A stretch of 15,899 bases of DNA from Nitrospirota bacterium (GCA_013151555.1 JAADIA010000026.1:1-15899), one strand, 5' to 3'; shown: positions 1-7,423, numbered from the stretch's first letter. Notes: a model not told the origin generated them from the letters alone. Translations and numbers: made by a program.

Positions 1-116
1 CAGGAAAGATATCTTAAGCGGTCTTCATCGTCTTGAAAAATATCCTGACGATAATTTCCTCTTTGGGTAATATGGTAGGGAAAATTTGGAATAACTATTC
101 TTGCTGTGCGTGACAT
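1..116 (-). CDS. REP-associated tyrosine transposase (Y1/HUH type), 5' end only, runs off the left edge
   Basis: The first 38 codons read MSRTARIVIPNFPYHITQRG, then NYRQDIFQDDEDRLRYLS. This is the typical N-terminus of REP-associated tyrosine transposases (RAYT, IS200/IS605-related Y1_Tnp fold); the YHITQRGN strand and the RQDIF..DDED..RYL stretch are diagnostic. In this family single-stranded DNA at palindromic REP hairpins is bound and cleaved with a catalytic tyrosine. The HUH pair and the tyrosine would lie beyond the window, so activity cannot be judged. The ATG is at 116-114, has no obvious ribosome binding site, and is preceded by a weak promoter-like pair and a REP-like palindrome. 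It is the only mobile-element gene seen. The family call is secure from the N-terminal motif; whether the gene is intact is unknown. Confidence 0.85.
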   Translation of the reverse strand, partial: MSRTARIVIPNFPYHITQRGNYRQDIFQDDEDRLRYLS

Positions 117-124
117 GCTTAAAC

Positions 125-151
125 ATTACAACGAATTGGTTTGTTTGTCAA
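125..151 (-). promoter_or_regulatory. Candidate promoter of the partial transposase gene
   Basis: On the minus strand TTGACA (151-146, a perfect -35 match) is followed after 15 bases by TGTAAT (130-125, 5 of 6 matches to the -10). Spacing is shorter than the optimal 17. The predicted start would fall close to the ATG at 116, giving a nearly leaderless message. This fits the weak expression usual for such transposases, but it could be chance in AT-rich DNA. Confidence 0.35.
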
Positions 152-154
152 ATT

Positions 155-175
155 AAATAGTGTCTGTCCCTATTT
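155..175. repeat. REP-like palindrome beside the transposase gene
   Basis: AAATAG (155-160) and CTATTT (170-175) form a perfect 6-bp inverted repeat around the 9-base centre TGTCTGTCC. RAYT genes are typically flanked by such REP palindromes, which their transposase recognises. The right arm contains the TAG stop (172-170) of the neighbouring gene, so the element boundary lies inside that gene's end. Confidence 0.55.
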
Positions 176-958
176 TATAAATTTCCGGTATCTATCAGCT
201 AATTTCTGAAATTTTTCCTCTGATTTTATTTTAGGATCTAATTTCTCTTTCTTTTCTTTTGCTTTGGAAAAAGCTTCTCCTGCTTTTTCATAATGTCCGG
301 ATTTATAAAAACTTTCTGCAACGGTCAGGTAACCTTCAAAAGAACCATAGTCATATATTTTTTTATATAAAATTTCCAATCCTTTCTTATCGCCAAAAAC
401 TTCCTGTGCAGATAAATACAAAGACCTGATTACACACTTTGTTCTATTTTGTTGTTTTAGTAATTTTATTAATTCCGTTTCCGCTTCTTGGAATAACGTA
501 TGAATATTTTTCATTTTATCAGTGATATCTTCTTTAGCTTTTGATATTATCTTTTTTTCTACTTTTTCACTGGGATTTTCCGCTTGTTCTCTTAGCTGAT
601 AATCTCCTATTTGGATTAGTTGATAATTCTCTTCTTTTACGATAGAAACTTCATGAAAAATATCACTTACATATTTATCGAAAGGATGTGTTATGTTTGT
701 AGATTCATTCCTGAAGAGCTCGTGAGAAGCTTCCTTTAAAGCATATAAAACCTCGTTTCTCAGTTCTTCTAACTTCTTGAATCCAATTGCAGGTGAAGAT
801 ACGGTAATCTTTTCTAAGGTGTCCTCCGGAGACGTCTTTCGGGCTCCCATCAATCTCCCGTATTTATCTCCTATAATAGCTTCAGCTCTATAAAAATTTT
901 CTACCATACTCCAAAATAATTCAGCTTCTCTACTATCAAGATTTGCCTTATATTTCAT
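170..958 (-). CDS. Hypothetical helical protein with a TPR-like C-terminal segment
   Basis: I do not recognise this 262-residue protein. It is rich in Lys and Glu, has no signal peptide or membrane segment, and looks almost entirely alpha-helical. Residues about 206-234 (FEGYLTVAESFYKSGHYEKA and following) resemble one tetratricopeptide repeat, and residues 130-170 look like a charged coiled coil. A cytosolic scaffold or interaction role is possible but is inference. The ATG at 958 is preceded by AAGAGAT, a weak ribosome binding site. The gene is visibly more AT-rich than its housekeeping neighbours and lies next to a transposase, so it may be an accessory or transferred gene. Its last codon and TAG stop lie in a REP-like palindrome, so the native C-terminus may have been altered by insertion. 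Confidence 0.7.
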   Translation of the reverse strand: MKYKANLDSREAELFWSMVENFYRAEAIIGDKYGRLMGARKTSPEDTLEKITVSSPAIGFKKLEELRNEVLYALKEASHELFRNESTNITHPFDKYVSDIFHEVSIVKEENYQLIQIGDYQLREQAENPSEKVEKKIISKAKEDITDKMKNIHTLFQEAETELIKLLKQQNRTKCVIRSLYLSAQEVFGDKKGLEILYKKIYDYGSFEGYLTVAESFYKSGHYEKAGEAFSKAKEKKEKLDPKIKSEEKFQKLADRYRKFIK

Positions 959-969
959 TGTTATCTCTT

Positions 970-1047
970 AGCCTCAGGCTATGTTCTTTTTGGTTTTGCA
1001 TTTTACACAGTAAAAGCGATAGAGTTTCCCTATCCCGGATTGCTTTT
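970..1047. other. Cluster of small hairpins between the parvulin gene and the hypothetical gene
   Basis: The 139-base gap holds three short inverted repeats. AGCC-TCA-GGCT lies at 970-980. TTTTAC-ACA-GTAAAA lies at 1001-1015. A nested pair has AAAAGC (1012-1017) with GCTTTT (1042-1047) around GATAG/CTATC. The second and third share bases 1012-1015, so they are mutually exclusive. On the minus strand they could serve as a 3' end for the parvulin message or a leader for the next gene. No clean U-tract follows, so I do not call a terminator. Confidence 0.3.
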
Positions 1048-1097
1048 AAGCTGTCATCCATATGATTAGTCCCCTGAATTTAAGTTTTCCTATTCTT

Positions 1098-1379
1098 TCA
1101 TTTGCTCCGGCTGGTAATTTCAATAAGATGGAATCCAAACTGGGTCTTAATCGGACCGTGTACTCTTCCAATTTCCTGGTTAAACACGACCTGATCAAAT
1201 TCTTTGACCATCTGGCCGGGAGTGAATTCTCCTAAGTCTCCTCCCTGTTGTCCGGAAGGACATTGAGAGTGTTCTTTAGCTAATTCAGTAAAATCCGTTC
1301 CGCTTTCAATTTGCTTTTTGATGTCTTCGCATTTTTCCTGTGTATCAACTAAAATATGTCGTGCCATAGCTTTAATCAT
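1098..1379 (-). CDS. ppiC: Cytosolic single-domain parvulin peptidyl-prolyl isomerase (PpiC type)
   Basis: At 93 residues this is one parvulin domain with nothing added. The order ARHILV, then HSQCPSGQQGGDLGEFTPGQM, then VVFNQEIGRVHGPIKTQFGFHLI closely follows E. coli PpiC, which is also about 93 residues. It should catalyse cis-trans isomerisation of peptidyl-prolyl bonds. There is no signal peptide or membrane anchor, so it should act in the cytoplasm, unlike PrsA or SurA. The ATG at 1379 is chosen because AAGGAG lies about 6 bases upstream; the next ATG (Met5) lacks such spacing. It lies 44 bases downstream of the beta-CASP nuclease gene and could be co-transcribed with it. Confidence 0.9.
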   Translation of the reverse strand: MIKAMARHILVDTQEKCEDIKKQIESGTDFTELAKEHSQCPSGQQGGDLGEFTPGQMVKEFDQVVFNQEIGRVHGPIKTQFGFHLIEITSRSK

Positions 1380-1423
1380 GATTATCTCCTTATCTTACTT
1401 TCTTGTTGATAGAGCAACAAAAA

Positions 1424-2821
1424 CTAAAGCGAACATTCCTCAAGGTATTCAGGGACGATTACGTTACTGGTAAATTTTTCTTTTAAAGTTGAGGCAAAAT
1501 CCGCGGCTACTTCTTTCTCTCCATGGACAACAAATATTTTTTTCGGTGCTTTCTTGAAGCCTGAAACCCAGCGTAGCAGTTCGTCCCTATCGGCATGAGC
1601 GGAAAATCCATTTATTTTTTCAATTCCGGCCTGCACCGGGTACATTTGACCGAGAATTCTCACGGTTTCGGGCCGTTCAAGAATTCTTCTTCCTAAAGTC
1701 CCTCTTGCCTGATAACCTACAAATAGGATTGTACTTTCCGACCGGGAAATATTATTCACAAGGTGATGTTTTACTCTTCCTCCGGTACACATACCCGAAC
1801 CAGACATAATAATTGCAGTTCCCCTGATATAATTTATTGCTTTTGATTCCGCAACCGATCTCGTTGTTTTTAGCAGCGGGAAGTCAAAAGGGGTATCCCC
1901 TCTTTTTATTATCTCTTTCGTTTCTTCGTCAAAACAGTCAGAATTGTTTTTAAAAACTTCCGTAACGGCTATAGCCATGGGACTATCCATAAAAGCGACA
2001 AGGTGAGGAATCTTATCTTCTCTTAATAGTTGGCTGATATAGAAAAGTATCTCCTGGGCTCTCTCGATAGCAAAGGTGGGAATAATGATATTTCCCCCGG
2101 CCTCTTTCGTGTTTGTAATCACTCGCTGAAGTTTTTCCTTGGAATCCTCTTTTCCTTCATGCAACCTGTTTCCATAAGTGGATTCCATAAAAACGTAGTC
2201 TGCATAATCAAAAAGTTTCGGGTCACGCAGAAGAGGTTTATCCCATCTCCCGATATCTCCGGAAAAAATGCATGTTTTTTCCTTCCCGTCTTCCTGGACT
2301 TTAAGTTCAATCATGGAAGCGCCCAATATATGCCCTGCATCATGGAAGGTTGCCCTGATCTGCGGAGAAATTTGGGCTTCTTCATTGTAAGAGATAACTT
2401 TAAAATGAGGAAAGACATTTTTAGCATCTTCTACAGTGTACAAAGGAACTTCCGGGTAGGGGCTTTTTCTCCCCTCTCGAGCATGTCTTTTTCTCTTGAA
2501 CTCCATATTTTCTTCATGCAGTTTTGCAGAATCCAGGAGAGCAATTTGAGCAATTTCGGAAGTGGGAGAAGTGCAAAAAACCTTGCCACGGAAACCTTCC
2601 CGGACAAGCTTGGGTAAGTACCCGCAGTGGTCAATGTGAGCGTGGGTCAGGATTACATTATCGATACCGGCAGGTGGGACAGGAAAAGGTTCCCAGTTTC
2701 TAGCCTGGAACTCTCTCTCCTGATATAATCCACAATCTATCAAAATCTGAGAATTGCCGGTTTTTACAAGAAATCTTGAGCCGGTAACATTTTCTGCTGC
2801 TCCGAGAAATTTTATCTTCAT
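1424..2821 (-). CDS. Beta-CASP metallo-beta-lactamase ribonuclease (CPSF/Ysh1-like)
   Basis: This 465-residue protein has the full set of metallo-beta-lactamase and beta-CASP motifs. These are Asp29 (motif 1), HAHIDH at 60-65, His164 in DAGHILG, Asp189 in SGDIG, ESTYG at 213-217 (motif A), SGSGMCTGGR at 340-349, GFSAHADRDEL at 405-415 and VVHGE near 431-435. The family cuts RNA with two zinc ions; the best-known bacterial relative is Thermus TTHA0252, and CPSF-73 is the eukaryotic and archaeal counterpart. It is shorter than RNase J and lacks that family's extra C-terminal domain. A role in RNA processing or decay in the cytoplasm is expected. The substrate is unknown. The ATG at 2821 has only a weak upstream GG-rich site. 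The tRNA-Pro gene lies 61 bases upstream. Confidence 0.92.
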   Translation of the reverse strand: MKIKFLGAAENVTGSRFLVKTGNSQILIDCGLYQEREFQARNWEPFPVPPAGIDNVILTHAHIDHCGYLPKLVREGFRGKVFCTSPTSEIAQIALLDSAKLHEENMEFKRKRHAREGRKSPYPEVPLYTVEDAKNVFPHFKVISYNEEAQISPQIRATFHDAGHILGASMIELKVQEDGKEKTCIFSGDIGRWDKPLLRDPKLFDYADYVFMESTYGNRLHEGKEDSKEKLQRVITNTKEAGGNIIIPTFAIERAQEILFYISQLLREDKIPHLVAFMDSPMAIAVTEVFKNNSDCFDEETKEIIKRGDTPFDFPLLKTTRSVAESKAINYIRGTAIIMSGSGMCTGGRVKHHLVNNISRSESTILFVGYQARGTLGRRILERPETVRILGQMYPVQAGIEKINGFSAHADRDELLRWVSGFKKAPKKIFVVHGEKEVAADFASTLKEKFTSNVIVPEYLEECSL

Positions 2822-2882
2822 TGATTTCTACCGCCCATAAATCTTCCTATTTCTTGAACATGGTAGAGAAAATTGAAAATAG

Positions 2883-2958
2883 TCGGGGCGCCGAGATTCG
2901 AACTCGGGACCTCCTGCTCCCAAAGCAGGCGCGCTAAACCAAGCTGCGCTACGCCCCG
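2883..2958 (-). tRNA. tRNA-Pro, anticodon TGG
   Basis: A complete 76-base cloverleaf is present. The acceptor arms CGGGGCG and CGCCCCG pair fully (2958-2952 with 2890-2884). The D stem is GCGC/GCGC. The anticodon stem is CCTGC/GCAGG around loop TTTGGGA, with anticodon TGG at 2922-2920. The T arm is CCGAG-TTCGAAT-CTCGG and the discriminator is A at 2883. The CCA end is not encoded and must be added. It sits between a lipoprotein gene and a ribonuclease gene, and two decayed tandem copies lie on its 5' side. Confidence 0.97.
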
Positions 2959-2978
2959 CCATATATTAATCCTTAATA

Positions 2979-3039
2979 TCTCTCAACCGGAACCTTCCGC
3001 CTCAGGCGGACGCGCTTTAAGGCCAAGCTGCGCTACGCC
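2979..3039 (-). pseudogene. Decayed tandem copy of tRNA-Pro, nearest copy
   Basis: The 17 bases at 3023-3039 (CCAAGCTGCGCTACGCC on the plus strand) are identical to the 5' acceptor and D-arm part of the intact tRNA-Pro. CGCGCT (3011-3016) matches the base of the D arm. The anticodon arm is replaced by a perfect palindrome CCGCC-TCA-GGCGG (2997-3009) with a 3-base loop, so no anticodon remains. The T arm is barely recognisable and the acceptor no longer pairs. It lies about 80 bases upstream of the same features in the intact gene. It cannot give a working tRNA. Confidence 0.6.
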
Positions 3040-3057
3040 ACAATTTAATCCTTAAGA

Positions 3058-3118
3058 TCTTCCTGCCGGAACCTTCTGCTGCAGGCGAACGCGCTCTAAA
3101 ATAAGCTATACTACGACT
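3058..3118 (-). pseudogene. Decayed tandem copy of tRNA-Pro, far copy
   Basis: This repeats the neighbouring relic at an offset of 79 bases. Shared anchors are TAATCCTTAA just before it, CCGGAACCTT (3066-3075 against 2987-2996), CGCGCT (3090-3095 against 3011-3016) and CTACG at the acceptor end. It has diverged further: AAGCTATACTACG replaces AAGCTGCGCTACG, and the anticodon arm is reduced to an imperfect CTGCTGCAGGC. It is clearly non-functional as a tRNA. Assignment as a tRNA relic rests mainly on its similarity to the middle copy. Confidence 0.5.
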
Positions 3119-3144
3119 CGCTACAATTTAAGGTCTAATTTGAA

Positions 3145-4221
3145 CTACTTCTTAATTTTGTTCTTTACGTTAGACTTGGCTACAGAATAGTTAGCAGGTA
3201 GAGATATCCCCCAGATATAAAATCCATTATTCCGGTTAGATTGAAAAGCAAGCTTATCTCCCTGAGGAGACCAGGCGGGAAAAGATTCGCGGTGCCTATC
3301 ATTAGTTAGATATTCAGCTTTCCCTGTTCCATCAGCATTGACTATCCAGAGGTCATAATATTTTACTTCTTTCGACTCCAACATCTTCTTTCTATTGGAA
3401 ACGAAAGCTATCTTTTTTCCATCGGGAGACCAGGCAGGAAAACTGCTCCATCCCGGAAAATTGCTCTTCAGACCTCCGGTGCCCGTTAATGTTTTCGGAT
3501 TTTCGCTCCCGTCAGCTTTAATCAGCTTGATGGCATTGTTTGAGTAAAAGGCAATCTGGGTTCCATCTGGAGACCAGGAAGGATAATCATTATATCCAAA
3601 AGACGTAATCCGGACTGGACTGTTCTTCCCTTCTTTACCTATCACCCAGATATTGTTCTCAGCTACGAAAGCTATAATTTCTCCGTCAGGAGACCAGGAA
3701 GGATGGAAGCTCTCTTTCAATCCATTCTTTGTCTGATGTCGGTAAAGAAGCTTCGGATTGTCACCATTGGCATCAATAACGAAAAGTTCCCGTTTGCCTC
3801 CATCCCTATTCGAATCAAAGACGAGCTTCTTCCCATCAGGAGACCAGGAAGGATGTTCATCAATACTGTGAGAATTGGTAATGTTAACAGGAGTTCCTTT
3901 GGGTCGACCATCTTTACCAACTTCCACCACCAGGATATTTTGCTTCCCGTCTTGATAATCGGTATAGGCAATTTTCTTTCCATCCGGTGACCAGGCAGGA
4001 AAAGAGTAATACCCCGACCCGGTGGATATCTGCCAGAGTTTGGAGGTGCCTCTTGCTTTACCTGCAGTCTCTGCTCCTTTGTTCAACGTTTTCCTTTTTA
4101 CAACCTCTACGGTTCGTTTTTCAGGATTCTGCCCGGTTGCCCCCTTCTTCTTAGCACATCCAAAGATAAGAAATGTAGCCAGGGCAGTTACACTCACCTG
4201 CAAAAAGATTCTTTTTCTCAT
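3145..4221 (-). CDS. TolB/PD40-type beta-propeller lipoprotein
   Basis: The 358-residue protein starts with a lipoprotein signal: MRKR, a hydrophobic core, and the lipobox IFGC with Cys22. After a Lys-rich linker, six beta-propeller repeats carry the PD40 signature WSPDG at about 77, 126, 176, 216, 264 and 317; the last is WSPQG. This is the WD40-like repeat of the TolB propeller, but the N-terminal TolB domain is missing, so I do not call it tolB. Such proteins usually sit in the periplasm anchored to a membrane and bind other proteins or peptidoglycan; the partner is unknown. GGAGAAGG precedes the ATG at 4221. The repeats show as similar DNA blocks at uneven spacing. It is followed by the tRNA-Pro relics. 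Confidence 0.85.
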   Translation of the reverse strand: MRKRIFLQVSVTALATFLIFGCAKKKGATGQNPEKRTVEVVKRKTLNKGAETAGKARGTSKLWQISTGSGYYSFPAWSPDGKKIAYTDYQDGKQNILVVEVGKDGRPKGTPVNITNSHSIDEHPSWSPDGKKLVFDSNRDGGKRELFVIDANGDNPKLLYRHQTKNGLKESFHPSWSPDGEIIAFVAENNIWVIGKEGKNSPVRITSFGYNDYPSWSPDGTQIAFYSNNAIKLIKADGSENPKTLTGTGGLKSNFPGWSSFPAWSPDGKKIAFVSNRKKMLESKEVKYYDLWIVNADGTGKAEYLTNDRHRESFPAWSPQGDKLAFQSNRNNGFYIWGISLPANYSVAKSNVKNKIKK

Positions 4222-4338
4222 AGACCCTTCTCCTCTTTTATCAGCACTATAGGCTGTTATGAAACTCGTTCCAGCTTGCGGTCGCCCGATTTTTTTAAGA
4301 GCACAATGTTTTTATGATATCTTCCCGATATAAAGATT

Positions 4339-4959
4339 CTACTTTCCCACAGCGTCTTTGTCAACTCCCTCAATCATTTCCTCGAGAACCTTCCGCATCT
4401 TTTTCAAAGCTTGGGAACGGTGACTTAGCTCATTCTTTATAGAGGGAGAAAGTTGCCCGAATGTCCGGTTATAATCAGGGATAATGAAGAGAGAATCATA
4501 ACCAAATCCAAATTCCCCTTGCGGTTTAAATCCAATCAGTCCTGAACATTTTCCTTCAGTAACTTCAATACGTCCTTGAGGATCAACTATAGCCATAACG
4601 CACCGGAAGCGGGCTTTTCTCCTGGCAAGAGGCAAGTCCCCGAGGAGTTTGAGAAGTTTGCAATTATTTTCCTCATCGCTCGCTTCTTCTCCAGCAAAAC
4701 GAGCTGAATATACTCCGGGCTTATTTCCTAAAGCTTCCACTTCCAACCCGGAATCATCAGCCAAGGATATCTTGCCGGTTAATTCAGAAAATTCTTTAGC
4801 TTTATGGATAGCATTCTCCCGGAAAGTCGCTCCTTCCTCCTTGATTTTCGGCAAACCGGGAAAATCCTTAAGGAGGAGGATATTTATATTCAACCCCTTC
4901 AGCATCTCTTTTATTTCTCTTATCTTCCCTTCATTCTCGGTAGCTAACAGAAGTTCCAT
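4339..4959 (-). CDS. rdgB: dITP/XTP pyrophosphatase (Ham1/RdgB family)
   Basis: The enzyme hydrolyses dITP, XTP and ITP to monophosphates and keeps deaminated purines out of DNA and RNA. The 206 residues contain the family motifs in order: ATENEGK at 6-12, ADDSGLEVEALGNKPGVYSA around 67-86 with the metal and catalytic acid Asp69, SARFAG at 85-90, FGYD at 152-155 and SHR at 179-181. The usual Pro after FGYD is Ser156 here, a minor change. Length is normal for the family. GGATGAAGG lies just before the ATG at 4959. It lies 53 bases downstream of rph, a very common pairing, and the two are probably one transcript. Confidence 0.95.
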   Translation of the reverse strand: MELLLATENEGKIREIKEMLKGLNINILLLKDFPGLPKIKEEGATFRENAIHKAKEFSELTGKISLADDSGLEVEALGNKPGVYSARFAGEEASDEENNCKLLKLLGDLPLARRKARFRCVMAIVDPQGRIEVTEGKCSGLIGFKPQGEFGFGYDSLFIIPDYNRTFGQLSPSIKNELSHRSQALKKMRKVLEEMIEGVDKDAVGK

Positions 4960-5012
4960 ACCTTCATCCTTTTAATAAGCCATCAAAACAAGTTAACTAA
5001 GGACCCGATTAC

Positions 5013-5789
5013 TCACGTGTTTCTGTTAACAGCGCTCTTTCCTAACTTAAGCACGGAAGAAACCGGAATCCCGGAGCGCTTGATTATCTCCTTCTGGACA
5101 GCAATAAGTTCTTCAATTCCTTTTTTAGCCAGGAATAGGAGTTTATCCATTTCTCCCTGGGAAAACGGTTTTTCTTCCGCTGTCCCCTGGACCTCAACAA
5201 AACGTCCCCTGCCGGTCATAACAACATTCATATCTACTTCCGCCCGAGAATCTTCTTCATAAGAGAGATCAAGCAGAGGGTTTCCTTTCCACATCCCCAC
5301 GCTGGTAGCAGCAACAAAATCTTTAAGAGGAACATCCTTGATCTTGCCCTCTTTCCTTAACCTTCCCAAAGCCAGAGACAAGGCAAGAAAACCTCCTGTA
5401 ATGGAAGCCGTACGTGTTCCTCCATCAGCTTGAATAACATCACAGTCTATCCAAATAGTTCTTTCTCCCAAACGGGGCAGGTCAACTACCGCCCTTAAAG
5501 ACCGTCCGATGAGACGTTGAATCTCCTGGGTTCGACCGGCAACTTTTCCCCGGGAAGATTCTCTCGCGATCCTGGTCCCGCTTGAGCGGGGAAGCATTCC
5601 ATATTCAGCCGTAATCCATCCTTGTCCAGTCCCCGCCAAGAAAGAAGGAATCTTATCTTCTTCCGAAGCTGTGCAGATTACTTTCGTATCTCCTACTTCA
5701 ATCAAGACCGACCCTTCCGCATGTTTGAGATAATTTTCGGTTATCTTCACCGGCCGCATCTGGTCCAACAACCTTCCATCGGAACGCAT
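5013..5789 (-). CDS. rph: Ribonuclease PH
   Basis: RNase PH is a phosphate-dependent 3'-5' exoribonuclease that trims tRNA 3' ends as a hexameric ring. Visible hallmarks are MRSDGR at the start, [13 protein letters not shown] at 61-73, [20 protein letters not shown] at 85-104, [20 protein letters not shown] at 115-134 and the acidic [16 protein letters not shown]. The 258-residue length is typical. I set the start at the ATG at 5789 because GAGGAG lies 8 bases upstream. The longer reading begins at a TTG at 5795 that is only 2 bases from this site and is unlikely. It follows the fumarase beta gene after 39 bases of CAACTTT/TTTAACT-type low-complexity sequence and precedes rdgB. Confidence 0.95.
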   Translation of the reverse strand: MRSDGRLLDQMRPVKITENYLKHAEGSVLIEVGDTKVICTASEEDKIPSFLAGTGQGWITAEYGMLPRSSGTRIARESSRGKVAGRTQEIQRLIGRSLRAVVDLPRLGERTIWIDCDVIQADGGTRTASITGGFLALSLALGRLRKEGKIKDVPLKDFVAATSVGMWKGNPLLDLSYEEDSRAEVDMNVVMTGRGRFVEVQGTAEEKPFSQGEMDKLLFLAKKGIEELIAVQKEIIKRSGIPVSSVLKLGKSAVNRNT

Positions 5790-5828
5790 TCTCAATTCTC
5801 CTCACTTTCAACTTTCAACCTTTAACTC

Positions 5829-6362
5829 TTAACTTTTATTATAGATATTTCTTCCTTCACAATCTATAGCTACAAAGACGGGAAAGTCAACTACTTCCAA
5901 CCGGTAGATTGCTTCAGGTCCCAGGTCGTCATAAGCTATTACCTCCGCCTGCCGAACCGCCCCGGCAAGAAGGGCTCCCGCTCCCCCAATAGCGATAAAA
6001 TAGATGGCCTGATATTTCTGTATAGCCTGAATGACTTCGGAAGACCTGTCCCCCTTGCCGATCATCCCTTTCAATCCTTCTCTTAAAAGGAGCGGGGTAA
6101 AGCTATCCATACGAGAGCTGGTAGTTGGTCCACAAGATCCCAAAGGATGCCCAGGAGGTGCCGGGGTAGGACCCGTATAGTAAATTACCTGGTTTTGAAG
6201 AGCTATGGGCAGGTCATCTCCTTTGTCAATAGTTTCCTTTAACCGCTGATGAGCAGCATCCCTGGCTGTATAGAGGATACCGCTGATAAAAACTTTATCT
6301 CCCGCCTTCAGTCTTTTAATCTCCTCTCCGGTGAGAGGGGATTTTATTTTAAGCTCTTTCAA
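5829..6362 (-). CDS. fumB: Class I fumarate hydratase, beta (C-terminal) subunit
   Basis: This subunit completes the iron-sulfur fumarase that interconverts fumarate and malate. It has GDKVFISG at 21-28, TARDAAHQR at 32-40, GPTTSSRMD at 78-86 and the C-terminal YDDLGPEAIYRLEVVDFPVF block typical of the domain. The 177-residue length fits the free beta subunit of two-gene fumarases in archaea and anaerobes; E. coli FumA and FumB carry both domains in one chain. L(+)-tartrate dehydratase is a close relative and cannot be fully excluded. The start is TTG at 6362, with GAGG about 7 bases upstream. It directly follows the alpha gene after 83 bases. The symbol here means the beta subunit, not E. 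coli FumB. Confidence 0.88.
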   Translation of the reverse strand: MKELKIKSPLTGEEIKRLKAGDKVFISGILYTARDAAHQRLKETIDKGDDLPIALQNQVIYYTGPTPAPPGHPLGSCGPTTSSRMDSFTPLLLREGLKGMIGKGDRSSEVIQAIQKYQAIYFIAIGGAGALLAGAVRQAEVIAYDDLGPEAIYRLEVVDFPVFVAIDCEGRNIYNKS

Positions 6363-6445
6363 GGTAACGCCTCATGCTTACCGATTATTGGTCCTTAGTT
6401 ACCGGTTATACCCTTATACCCCTTAGGGCACAGGCGAGTTACGGA

Positions 6446-7288
6446 TTACAGCACTCTCCTTGCCTGTCTTAAAGCATGACAGGAAATATTCACAGCTACC
6501 GGTAACCCCGCTATATGAGTAGGATAGGTTTCGATATTCACCCCTAAAGCAGTAGTCTCTCCTCCTAACCCTTGGGGACCGATCCCCAGTTGATTGATTT
6601 CCTCAAGGGTTTCCTCTTCGAGTTGAGCAATATGTTTATCTTGATGATGACTATTCAAAGGCCGCAGTAAGGCTTGCTTAGCTAAAAGAGCGGCTTTTTC
6701 CATTGTGCCCCCCAACCCTACTCCCACGACTAAAGGAGGACAGCCTTTAGCTCCGGACTTTTTTACTGTCTTCAAGATAAATTCCTTCACCCCTTCTTTA
6801 CCCTGAGAAGGCAAAAGATTGGTTAGCGCACTTACGTTCTCGCTCCCAAACCCTTTAGGAAAGACAGTGATTTTCAGCTTCTCTCCGGGAACAATTCCGA
6901 TATGAAGAATAGCAGGCGTGTTATCTCCCGTATTCTCTCGTATTAAAGGATCTTTTACCACAGACTTGCGCAAATAGCCCTCTCGGTAACCTCTCCTCAC
7001 TCCGGCATTGATAGCTTCCTTTAAATCTCCTTTGACAATCATTACTTCCTGTCCTATTTCCAAGAATACCGCGGCCATTCCCGTATCCTGACAGAGAGGC
7101 AACCTTTCTCGATGAGCAATAGCGGCATTTTCCAGGAGATCTTTGATAATCTCTTGGGCCCGAGGGGTCTTTTCTCGCTTCAGGGCAGATTCCAGAGCAG
7201 ATAAAACATCCTCCGGCAGATTAAAATTAGCCTCTTTGCAAAGCTGAGTTATTGTTTGACTAATAGTTTCTGCTTTTATCTCTCGCAT
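6446..7288 (-). CDS. fumA: Class I fumarate hydratase, alpha (N-terminal, Fe-S) subunit
   Basis: The 280-residue protein carries the three cysteines expected to hold the catalytic 4Fe-4S cluster: Cys66 in LPLCQDTG, Cys183 in GCPPLVVGVGLGGT and Cys270 in NISCHALRQARR at the very C-terminus. Together with the beta subunit it hydrates fumarate to malate; the enzyme is oxygen-sensitive, hinting at an anaerobic or microaerobic host. I chose the ATG at 7288 (MREIKAETI), with GGGG 9 bases upstream. A longer reading from GTG at 7327 would begin inside an intergenic inverted repeat and encode repeat-derived residues, so I reject it. The symbol refers to the alpha subunit of the two-gene form. Confidence 0.9.
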   Translation of the reverse strand: MREIKAETISQTITQLCKEANFNLPEDVLSALESALKREKTPRAQEIIKDLLENAAIAHRERLPLCQDTGMAAVFLEIGQEVMIVKGDLKEAINAGVRRGYREGYLRKSVVKDPLIRENTGDNTPAILHIGIVPGEKLKITVFPKGFGSENVSALTNLLPSQGKEGVKEFILKTVKKSGAKGCPPLVVGVGLGGTMEKAALLAKQALLRPLNSHHQDKHIAQLEEETLEEINQLGIGPQGLGGETTALGVNIETYPTHIAGLPVAVNISCHALRQARRVL

Positions 7289-7298
7289 CTTTATCAAC

Positions 7299-7423
7299 CC
7301 CGGAATTTCCCTTAACCACGGAAACACAGAAACATCGGAAACTTCAATTTATTTTTCTTGCTTATTTCTTTCTTAATTATAAATTCATTATTCCGGGTTT
7401 GCAGTTATTCCGGGTTTCCGTGG
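7299..7423. repeat. Inverted repeat with CCACGGAAAC arms between rsmI and fumA
   Basis: CCACGGAAAC (7316-7325) and GTTTCCGTGG (7414-7423) form a perfect 10-bp inverted repeat 88 bases apart; flanking CTTAA and TTAAG extend it imperfectly. CCCGGAAT (7299-7306) is complementary to ATTCCGGG, which occurs in two direct copies of TTATTCCGGGTTT (7388-7400 and 7405-7417, 17-base period). It ends about 10 bases before the fumA start and looks like a dispersed intergenic repeat. Confidence 0.75.

Noticed and set aside
2030-2617. 195-residue plus-strand reading frame
   Set aside because: It lies entirely opposite the beta-CASP nuclease gene, whose motifs are unambiguous; the plus-strand protein resembles nothing and has no ribosome binding site context.
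2873-3055. A 60-residue plus-strand reading frame across the tRNA-Pro region (GAPRFELGTS...)
   Set aside because: It is the antisense translation of the tRNA-Pro gene and its decayed copy, a well-known type of false ORF.
2883-3125. Attachment-site duplication from an integrative element at tRNA-Pro
   Set aside because: Integration usually duplicates the tRNA 3' end. Here the best-kept part is the 5' half, the copies are tandem at about 80 bases, and no integrase or element lies between them.
3145-4221. Calling the PD40 protein TolB
   Set aside because: Only the propeller repeats and a lipobox are present. The N-terminal TolB domain and tol/pal neighbours are missing.
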